IMG/VR virus record: IMGVR_UViG_3300046009_010860
Location: 1-20,145 of that record
Length of the DNA stretch: 20,145 nt
Direction: 5' to 3' (one strand)
DNA from: a virus
This document shows positions 5,609-12,192 of the stretch, piece after piece (position 1 is the first letter of the stretch; every line of letters begins with the position of its first letter). The translations under genes and the position numbers were made by a program. The notes under the pieces were generated by a model that was not told the DNA's origin, made no database searches, and was given only the letters and a program-made list of their open reading frames with translations.

Positions 5609-6052
5609 ATGGCGATGGTAAAAAAGGACGCGATTGGACAGGAGATCCGCAAGTCGTACGAGCGTGGCCAGAAGGGCTGCCCGGAGGCGACGGTGGACAT
5701 CCACGTCAATCTCAAGAATCGCAACAACGCGATCAAGGAGTACGGCTACGGGCCGTTGAACCCGGAGTCGGAGTCTCGTGCGTTCTGGGACAAGAAGGCG
5801 GAGCTCTGGGAAACCACCGTCCGCGAGGCCAAGAAGGCGCGCTGTGGCAACTGCGCGGCGTTCATTCAGACGCCACAGATGATTGCCTGTATCGAAAACG
5901 GCATCGAGGCGAGCGAAGAGGGGCCGGAACACGAGAATTACGCCCCGGACGTCGTCCAGGCGGCCAACCTCGGCTACTGTGAGCTCTTTCACTTCAAGTG
6001 TGCGGGCGATCGGACGTGTGATGCGTGGCTCGTCGGCGGCCCTATCAAGTAA
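5609..6052 (+). CDS. Cysteine-rich protein with a HiPIP-like C-terminal half
   Basis: A 147-residue protein. The frame is open from TTG 5576, but the ATG at 5609, just after AGGTGA (5599-5604) and five bases after the previous stop, is the natural start. The N-terminal half is charged and helical, with YGYGPLNPESESRAFWDKKA. The C-terminal half has Cys79-G-N-Cys82, Cys94, Cys124 in GYCELF, Cys131 and Cys137. The C-x2-C...C...G-Y-C-x2-F order recalls high-potential iron-sulphur proteins, which hold a 4Fe-4S cluster on four cysteines, although the third-to-fourth spacing (29 residues) is longer than usual. It may bind a cluster or zinc, and virion location is possible given the neighbours. It ends RTCDAWLVGGPIK. 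Confidence 0.75.
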   Translation: MAMVKKDAIGQEIRKSYERGQKGCPEATVDIHVNLKNRNNAIKEYGYGPLNPESESRAFWDKKAELWETTVREAKKARCGNCAAFIQTPQMIACIENGIEASEEGPEHENYAPDVVQAANLGYCELFHFKCAGDRTCDAWLVGGPIK

Positions 6053-6061
6053 TATGCAGCC

Positions 6062-7915
6062 ATGCCATACCTCAGACTCTTTCTCAAGCCGGGTGTAGAC
6101 AAGCAAAACACCGAATACGGCGCTGAAGGCGGGTGGATCGACTCGGATTACATCCGTTTTCGATACGGACTGCCCGAAAAGCTGGGCGGATGGACCGAAT
6201 TCAACGACACGGCGACCTATTTCGTCGGTATGCCGAGCGAAGTCTTCACCTGGACGGACCTCGAGGGCTCGCCATACGTCGTTATGGGCACGACGCGCAA
6301 GGTTTACGTCTTTTACGGCGGCTCCTGGGGCGATATCACACCGATTCGGGCTACCCAGGCCGGCGTTACCTTCGATACGACTAACGGGTTGACTAAGGTC
6401 ACGGTCAACGACACGGGCCACGGTTGCATTCCTGGCGACTTTGTCACCCTGTCAAACGTCACGGGCGATCCGGGCGGTATTCCGAACGCCAGTCTGACCG
6501 GCGAGTTCGAGGTTCAGGATGTTCCAAATGCCAATGAGTACACCATCATCTCGCCGGCAGCGGCGACCAGCACGGCAACGGCGGCAGGCACGGCCGACGC
6601 GGCCTACCAACTAAGTGTCGGCTCGGACGTCAGCTACAACGACTTCGGTTGGGGCACCGGCACGTGGGGCCTCTCGACCTGGGGCACCCCGCGGCCGCCT
6701 TCCGCGGCCCTCGCCCTGGGTTCGCGAGTCTGGCAGTTTGACAGCTTCGGCGAGAACCTGATCCTTCAGCTCGTCGACGGCGGCATTTACGAGTGGGATC
6801 CTGATTCAGGGATCACGTCCCGCGCGATGGCCATCTCCGGCGCGCCGACCAAGAGCAAGTACGCGCTGGTGTCGACGCCAGACCGGCACTTAGTCTGTTT
6901 TGGCACGGAGTCGGTCATTGGGGATCCTACTTCGCAGGATCCGATGTTCGTGCGCTTCTCCAACCAGGAGGATGTCAACACGTTTGTGGCAACGGCCACC
7001 AACACGGCCGGCGGACAACGGCTCACGGACGGCAACAAGATCGTCTCGGCGCTGCGTTCACGCGGCCAGATCCTGATTTGGACGGACACGTCGCTGCACG
7101 GCATGCAGTACCTCGGCCCGCCGTACACGTTCGGCTTCCAGCAGCTCGGTGCTAACTGCGGCTTGATCGGCCCACATGCCTCGGCGGACGTGAACGGTGT
7201 GGCGTATTGGATGGCCAAGGACGCGTTCTTCGTGTTCGACGGTACGGTCAAAAAGCTTGCCTGCACGGTGCAGGATTACGTGTTTAAGGATCTGAACACT
7301 ACTCAGACCGAAAAGGTACACGTCGGCATTAACACGCAGTTCAACGAAGTGACGTGGTGGTATTGCTCGGCCAACAGCGACTACATCGACCGCTTCGTCA
7401 CCTTCAACTACCTCGAGCAAGTGTGGTCCGTGGGCAGCATGGCACGCACTGCATGGGCGGACATTGGGGCGTTCTCCAATCCGCTTGCCACGTCGTACGA
7501 TCCTAACGGTACTGAAGCAACGATCACGACGATTAACGGATTGACTGCGGGTCGTTCGCGTATCTTCAACCAAGAGGATGGCAAGAACGGCGACGGATCG
7601 GCGATCACGGCCTACGTCAAGTCGGGATACTTCGACATTGGCGATGGCGACCAGATGATGTACATGCGTCGATTTGTTCCTGACTTCAAGAACCAGGAAG
7701 GCAACCTGACGATTCACCTCCTTCTGCGGCCGTACCCGCAATCCTCTGCCGTCCCGAGCTCTTTGGATCCTTACGTGATCAATCCTACAACGGATAAAGT
7801 CGACACTCGGGCGCGCGGGCGGCAGATCAGTTTGCGTATTGAGAGCACGGAGATAGATACGAACTGGCGTTTCGGCACGATGCGTGTTGACATCCAGCCG
7901 GATGGCTTGCGATGA
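6062..7915 (+). CDS. Large virion protein, P22 gp10-like/beta-propeller tail accessory candidate
   Basis: A 617-residue protein. The N-terminus contains GGWIDSDYIRFRYGLPEKLGGW, a signature I associate with a common phage structural protein. Several propeller-like strands follow, including RHLVCFGTESVI, QILIWTDTSLHGMQYLG and GVAYWMAKDAFFVFDGTVKKL. The C-terminus ends NWRFGTMRVDIQPDGLR. The order of repeated W/F beta strands and total size fit gp10-type tail accessory/DNA-stabilisation proteins, but the match is by pattern only. Residues about 113-183 look like an inserted beta module. No clear ribosome site precedes the ATG, nine bases after the previous stop. It overlaps the next start by ATGA. 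Confidence 0.72.
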   Translation: MPYLRLFLKPGVDKQNTEYGAEGGWIDSDYIRFRYGLPEKLGGWTEFNDTATYFVGMPSEVFTWTDLEGSPYVVMGTTRKVYVFYGGSWGDITPIRATQAGVTFDTTNGLTKVTVNDTGHGCIPGDFVTLSNVTGDPGGIPNASLTGEFEVQDVPNANEYTIISPAAATSTATAAGTADAAYQLSVGSDVSYNDFGWGTGTWGLSTWGTPRPPSAALALGSRVWQFDSFGENLILQLVDGGIYEWDPDSGITSRAMAISGAPTKSKYALVSTPDRHLVCFGTESVIGDPTSQDPMFVRFSNQEDVNTFVATATNTAGGQRLTDGNKIVSALRSRGQILIWTDTSLHGMQYLGPPYTFGFQQLGANCGLIGPHASADVNGVAYWMAKDAFFVFDGTVKKLACTVQDYVFKDLNTTQTEKVHVGINTQFNEVTWWYCSANSDYIDRFVTFNYLEQVWSVGSMARTAWADIGAFSNPLATSYDPNGTEATITTINGLTAGRSRIFNQEDGKNGDGSAITAYVKSGYFDIGDGDQMMYMRRFVPDFKNQEGNLTIHLLLRPYPQSSAVPSSLDPYVINPTTDKVDTRARGRQISLRIESTEIDTNWRFGTMRVDIQPDGLR

Positions 7916-9321
7916 GCAAGATCAACAACGTCCGTTTGCCGAACGCTGCGACGGATGGGTATAGCGCGCAGCAGTTTGATCAGCTCGTACGTTCGCTCGA
8001 ACAGGTCATTTTTCAGCTTAACAACACCTACACGCCTGTTGTCACTGAGGACAAGGACACCGCGTACGCGTGGTATGGGGATGGCGGAGGATGCATTGAT
8101 ATGAATGGAGTGCCTGTACCTATTTCCTTTCCCCCGACCGCATTAGATGCGTTTGGTCGGCAGCGAGTTAGTGAGCCTTACACTCTTTTTGACAGTCAAA
8201 ACCGTTACGCAGCGGACAATCAGTTTGATGTTGCCACGACCGGCACCGGCACCACATCGTTCCTGACGAACGAGGCGGCGGTGAAGATGGAGGTCACTGC
8301 TGGCGGCGTGGGCTCCGTGATCCGTCAGTCTTTCCGCTCGTTCCCGTATCAGCCCGGCAAGGGCCTGTTGGTGCTGGCCACATTTGTGATGGACGCCAGT
8401 ACCAGCGCGAATCTGACGCAGCAGGTGGGCTACTACAACGATCAAAACGGATTGTTCTTTAAACGCACAGGGTCAACTAACTCCTTTGTTCTGCGTAGTT
8501 ATGTGACGGGTTCTGTCTCCAATGTGCGGACCGTGAACCAGTCTTCTTGGAATGGCGACAAGTTGGATGGCACCGGCCCAAGTGGTCTGACGTTGGATCC
8601 CACCAAGGCACAAATCCTGTGGATGGACTTTGAGTGGCTGGGCGTTGGATCAGTGCGCTGCGGGTTCATCATCAACGGCGAGTACATCATTTGCCATACG
8701 TTCAACAACGCCAACGACATCGCTAATGTCTACATGACCACGGCCATCTTGCCGATGCGCTATGAGATCGTCACCACGACCGCTGCGGTGGCAGCTTCGA
8801 TGAAGGCAATCTGCTGTTCGGTGATGTCCGAGGGCGGGTTTGAACAGACATCCATTGACCATGTGGCGCGTCGCACCACGATCCTGGGCACCATCGGTAC
8901 GACCTTTTTGCCTTTGGTGTCTATCCGTTTGGCTTCTGGCCGAACGGGCGCAGTGGTACTGCCAAACCGTGTTCAGGTGTTGCCGACCACCAGCCAAAAC
9001 TACGAAGTGGTGTTGATTAAGAATCCAACCCTAACCGGGGCGACTTTTGCGGCCACGGTGCCTTCGGATTCCAACGTGGAGTTTGATGTCGCTGCAACGG
9101 CAACCACGGGCGGCACGATTGTTCAAAGCGATTACCTCTCCTCCAACACAGCGGGAGGCACGAGCAGCACTAGCTTTGCCAACGCCTATAACTTTGATCT
9201 TCAGCTTGGCGCGTCGATTGCCGGCGTCAGTGATATCTATACCGTAGCGATTCGGACAGTTTCCGGGGCCACGACTGGGGATGCGGTCGGTTCTCTGTCT
9301 TTCTTCGACCTGACGCAGTAG
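7912..9321 (+). CDS. Virion structural protein with 'FGRQRVSEPYTLFD' core
   Basis: A 469-residue protein coupled by ATGA to the preceding gene. Residues 1-60 are a short adaptor-like N-terminus (NAATDGYSAQQFDQLVRSLE). From about residue 76 it carries DAFGRQRVSEPYTLFDSQNR, then FRSFPYQPGKGLLVLATFVM, VGYYNDQNGLFFKRTG, WNGDKLDG and DFEWLGVGSVRCGFIINGEY. I recognise this series from a structural protein shared by cyanophages and many other marine and giant phages. It is beta-rich and repeated in many copies in some virions. The C-terminal 130 residues are a Thr/Ser/Ala-rich beta region. It is probably a tail or capsid-surface protein; the precise place is unknown. Confidence 0.8.
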   Translation: MSKINNVRLPNAATDGYSAQQFDQLVRSLEQVIFQLNNTYTPVVTEDKDTAYAWYGDGGGCIDMNGVPVPISFPPTALDAFGRQRVSEPYTLFDSQNRYAADNQFDVATTGTGTTSFLTNEAAVKMEVTAGGVGSVIRQSFRSFPYQPGKGLLVLATFVMDASTSANLTQQVGYYNDQNGLFFKRTGSTNSFVLRSYVTGSVSNVRTVNQSSWNGDKLDGTGPSGLTLDPTKAQILWMDFEWLGVGSVRCGFIINGEYIICHTFNNANDIANVYMTTAILPMRYEIVTTTAAVAASMKAICCSVMSEGGFEQTSIDHVARRTTILGTIGTTFLPLVSIRLASGRTGAVVLPNRVQVLPTTSQNYEVVLIKNPTLTGATFAATVPSDSNVEFDVAATATTGGTIVQSDYLSSNTAGGTSSTSFANAYNFDLQLGASIAGVSDIYTVAIRTVSGATTGDAVGSLSFFDLTQ

Positions 9322-9329
9322 AGGCGACC

Positions 9330-9656
9330 ATGGCAAACAAGTATCTTCGCAAGTATCTCATTCCAAGCGCCGCTACAGAGACCCTCCTGTACACCGTCCC
9401 CTCGGCCAACTCGACGGTCGTGCGTTCCTTGCGCGTCACGAACACTGGAACAGGCACCACGGCCATCACGGTGGCGCATACGGGCACCGGTACGACCTAT
9501 TACCTACAGAAAAACCGTTCCTTGGACGTAAACGGGACGTTTGACGTCTTCAACGGCATTCCCTGCGTGTTGGAAGCAGGGGACGTCCTACGGGTGACCT
9601 CGAGCCTGGCGGGGTCTCATTTCTATCTTTCCTACTTAGAGATGGACAGAACGTAG
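9330..9656 (+). CDS. Small beta-sandwich virion protein
   Basis: A 108-residue protein eight bases after the previous stop, with GAGG at 9321-9324. Almost all of it reads as beta strands: TLLYTVPSANSTVVRSLRVT, TGTGTTAITVAHTGTGTTYY (a TGTGTT duplication), then a GDVLRVTSSLAGSHFYLSYL ending. The pattern fits single-domain beta-sandwich proteins used as phage decoration or tail-tip parts. It ends the upstream transcription block, since the only large gap in the window follows. Confidence 0.7.
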   Translation: MANKYLRKYLIPSAATETLLYTVPSANSTVVRSLRVTNTGTGTTAITVAHTGTGTTYYLQKNRSLDVNGTFDVFNGIPCVLEAGDVLRVTSSLAGSHFYLSYLEMDRT

Positions 9657-9659
9657 GAG

Positions 9660-9689
9660 TGGACAACTCTTGACAACTTATTCGATAAT
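9660..9689 (+). promoter_or_regulatory. Candidate sigma70-type promoter before the large virion-protein genes
   Basis: TGGACA (9660-9665, one mismatch to TTGACA), an 18-base spacer and GATAAT (9684-9689) lie at the start of the only gap longer than 50 bases. A perfect TTGACA also occurs at 9670-9675 but is only 8 bases from the -10 box, so it is not used in this model. Transcription would begin near 9696 and read into the 803-aa gene at 9764. The call rests on motif match and place only. Confidence 0.4.
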
Positions 9690-9691
9690 CG

Positions 9692-9745
9692 GTGCCACTT
9701 CCGCGTCCTTTCCCGGCGCGCGACCCGCTTCAGGGTCTTTGGCAC
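9692..9745 (+). other. Foldable leader before the 803-aa gene
   Basis: GTGCCA (9692-9697) pairs perfectly with TGGCAC (9740-9745). Inside, GACCC (9722-9726) pairs with GGGTC (9733-9737) around a six-base loop, and CGCG at 9702-9705 can pair with CGCG at 9717-9720. The fold ends 18 bases before the ATG, leaving the ribosome site free. The inner hairpin followed by only three T is too weak to call a terminator. Confidence 0.3.
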
Positions 9746-9763
9746 AAACTGGAAAGGACCGCT

Positions 9764-12175
9764 ATGGAAAATGAAGGCATCATGGGCTTGCCCGCAGGGC
9801 AGGCTATGCAAAACCAAGGGTCAGAAAACCAGCCGCTCTATATCTCGAGTGCTGATTCGTATGACGCTGCGCTATCCGCTCTCGGCATGTCGGCCGATGA
9901 TCCTGCACAGGTGGAAGCCGTCCGTCAGGCGGTTCGCGAGAGCATTGATGAGCTAGATCTCAGCCCGACTGAGATGGACGCGCTACTCGAAGTCCTCGAG
10001 TACATGTCCCAGAACCCGGATCAGTATCCGCAGATCCGTCAGCGCCTAATCGATTCGGGCATGATGGATGCCGACGATCTGCCGGAAGCCTACGACCCGG
10101 CGTTCCTTGGTATGGCCATCATGGCCTTGAACGAAGCCATGTCCTCGCAGGCCCAAGGGGCCGCTGCGCCGATGGAAATGGCCCCGCAGATGCAGGGCAT
10201 GCAGGGTACGCCGGCTGCTATGGGCTTCGCCGAGGGGGGTCTCGCGGACGTTGCCAAGTACCTGGCGGCCCAGGGCCGTAACGGCGACTCGATCCTTGCT
10301 CACATCACGCCTGCTGAAGCGCGTCTGCTCAAGTCCATGGGCGGTTCGGGCACGATTAACCCGGAGACGGGGCTGCCTGAGTTCTTTTTGAAGAAACTCT
10401 TCAAGAAGGTCAAAAGCGCCGTCAAGAAGATCCTCAAGAACCCGATCGTGCGCGTTATTGCCACGGTCGCGTTGGCCACGGTCCTTGGTCCGGCGGCCGC
10501 TGCGGTCGCGGGTAAGGCAGGCGTTATTATGTCCTCCGCTGCCACGGCTGCGGTGGGATCCGCCGCTGCGGGAGCCGCGGTCTCGGCGATGTCTGGCGAG
10601 AAGATTTCGCTGCGCAACGTACTGGTCAACGCCGCGACGGGCTATTTCGGCGCAGGCGGCACGATCGGTAGGGTAAACCCCACAGCCGCGATTGCCGGAA
10701 AGGTGGGGCAGCTCACCGGCGCAGGCGCTCAGAGCGCGATCGCACAAGGCGTTGGCGCGGGCGTCACGGGCACGGGCATTGGCCTTCTTTCGGGTCTCAA
10801 GCCGCGCGAAGCCCTTCAGATGGGCGCGCAAGCAGGCCTCATGGCCGGCGCGACGCAAGCTGCGCAAAATTATCGGGCCGCCACACGTCCGACTTCGCCA
10901 AGCATGCAGGGCGATACTTCTGCGTTCAGCCCGGAAGGCGGAGCAGGGGCCGGACAGCCGCAAGGGGGCGCGCAGCCCGCGGGAGCGGCGGGGGCCAGCG
11001 CGACTGATGGTCCAACCTCTCTTATCATCAGGAACACTGGACAAGAAGTTTTCCCGGGCGGGCAGGGCCCGGCCTCGCCGGCCATGGGCGGCGACATGTC
11101 AGCCTTTGTGCCCGGTGGCGCAGGCGGTACGGGGGGCATCGCGCCCCCGACGGGCGCAACTTCGGCAGTGGAATATTACTCTCCCGCGTACGGTGTCAAA
11201 CCATCAACGGGGCTGTCTAGTATTTCACCGATGCCTACGACGGCTGCTCCGGCCGGGGCTGCCGCTGCGGATACGTTCTTCGGACGCGTTGGGCAGTTCT
11301 TCGAGAAGCCCTCTACAAGCACTTTTACAGATGCCTTCCTCGTCAATCCGAAGGCAACAACGACTCTTGGCAAGTACGCCCCAGGCGTAGCCACGGCGTT
11401 GACGGTGACGGGCGCGTTGGGCGGCTTCAAGCAGGGCGAAGTCAACGAAAACCCGCTCTTCAATCGCGACTACACTGGCGAAAGCTACATCCGCGACAAC
11501 CCGGAACTCTTCAAGAACCGCGTCGAGGCGACGAAGCTCGAGCCCTACAATCCTGTTGTGCCGACTCCGTCCTACGCGCAGCAGCCTCAAGCAGGCGCGC
11601 AGCCTGGACCAAGCACCACGGGCCAGCCGCCGCAGTACACGGCGCCGACGATCCCTGTTACGCCGGCTCCCACGTACGTGCCGCCGCCGTTCTCGGTCAC
11701 CAATCAGCCGCAAGGCATCCCGCAGCCCTATAACGTGTCAGGGCTCTACGGCGTACCGTTGCTTTACGGCAACAATCAGCCGCAGTCGGCCCGTCCGCCG
11801 GGCTATGCGCAAGGCGGAGCGGCCGTGAAGCGGGGCTTTAAGAACCCGCAGCATGTGGCGCAGACCGAAGCGATGCTGTACGCAGGCCCACAGGCCGCGC
11901 AACAGACCGCTGTAGCAATGGATTACTTAGCGAACAAGGGAATCATGGGCGCACAGGGACTTCGCAAGGGCGGGCAGCCGACGAAGTTCCCACGTAAGAC
12001 CGGTCCGATCAACGGTCCGGGCACGGGAACGTCGGATTCGATTCCGGCGATGCTTTCTGACGGTGAATTCGTGTTTACGGCAAAGGCCGTGCGCAATGCG
12101 GGTAATGGAAGTCGTCGAAAAGGCGCACGTCGCATGTACAAACTTATGAAAATGCTAGAAGGCGGTAAGGTCTAG
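9764..12175 (+). CDS. Large internal-virion/ejection protein candidate (803 aa)
   Basis: The frame is open from GTG 9692, but ATG 9764 after AAGGA (9754-9758) is preferred because the extra 24 codons lie in the structured leader. Residues 1-145 are acidic, with helical SPTEMDALLEVLEYMSQNP. FAEGG (about 155-159) leads to HITPAEARLLKSMGG. Residues 209-226 (LKKLFKKVKSAVKKILKN) are a cationic amphipathic helix followed by an Ala/Gly/Val-rich hydrophobic tract to about 285. A long Pro/Gly/Ala linker spans about 370-680. The C-terminus has YAQGGAAVKRGF and GPGTGTSDSIPAMLSDGEFV (751-770), an ending I have seen in other phage internal virion proteins. A membrane-interacting ejected protein is inferred; no enzymatic motif is seen. 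Confidence 0.75.
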   Translation: MENEGIMGLPAGQAMQNQGSENQPLYISSADSYDAALSALGMSADDPAQVEAVRQAVRESIDELDLSPTEMDALLEVLEYMSQNPDQYPQIRQRLIDSGMMDADDLPEAYDPAFLGMAIMALNEAMSSQAQGAAAPMEMAPQMQGMQGTPAAMGFAEGGLADVAKYLAAQGRNGDSILAHITPAEARLLKSMGGSGTINPETGLPEFFLKKLFKKVKSAVKKILKNPIVRVIATVALATVLGPAAAAVAGKAGVIMSSAATAAVGSAAAGAAVSAMSGEKISLRNVLVNAATGYFGAGGTIGRVNPTAAIAGKVGQLTGAGAQSAIAQGVGAGVTGTGIGLLSGLKPREALQMGAQAGLMAGATQAAQNYRAATRPTSPSMQGDTSAFSPEGGAGAGQPQGGAQPAGAAGASATDGPTSLIIRNTGQEVFPGGQGPASPAMGGDMSAFVPGGAGGTGGIAPPTGATSAVEYYSPAYGVKPSTGLSSISPMPTTAAPAGAAAADTFFGRVGQFFEKPSTSTFTDAFLVNPKATTTLGKYAPGVATALTVTGALGGFKQGEVNENPLFNRDYTGESYIRDNPELFKNRVEATKLEPYNPVVPTPSYAQQPQAGAQPGPSTTGQPPQYTAPTIPVTPAPTYVPPPFSVTNQPQGIPQPYNVSGLYGVPLLYGNNQPQSARPPGYAQGGAAVKRGFKNPQHVAQTEAMLYAGPQAAQQTAVAMDYLANKGIMGAQGLRKGGQPTKFPRKTGPINGPGTGTSDSIPAMLSDGEFVFTAKAVRNAGNGSRRKGARRMYKLMKMLEGGKV

Positions 12176-12192
12176 CAACAGCGAGCAGCAAC

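Noticed and set aside
5540-6421. A 293-codon open frame on the - strand
   Set aside because: It lies across the Cys-rich gene and the start of the 617-aa gene, both with coherent motifs. Its Arg/Val/Asp-rich product shows no family feature and looks like a GC-rich antisense shadow.
9670-9689. TTGACA with GATAAT as a promoter
   Set aside because: The spacer is only 8 bases, far too short for sigma70; TGGACA at 9660 gives 18 bases instead.
9722-9740. GACCC/GGGTC hairpin followed by TTT as a terminator
   Set aside because: A five-base stem and three T are too weak; kept only as part of a possible leader fold.
9692-9763. GTG start extending the 803-aa protein by 24 residues
   Set aside because: The extension lies in the promoter/leader region and has no ribosome site, while ATG 9764 has AAGGA at good spacing.
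10046-11044. A 332-codon open frame on the - strand
   Set aside because: Its product is an Arg/Ser/Gly-rich mixture opposite the Ala/Gly-rich part of the 803-aa gene, with no ribosome site or neighbour on that strand.
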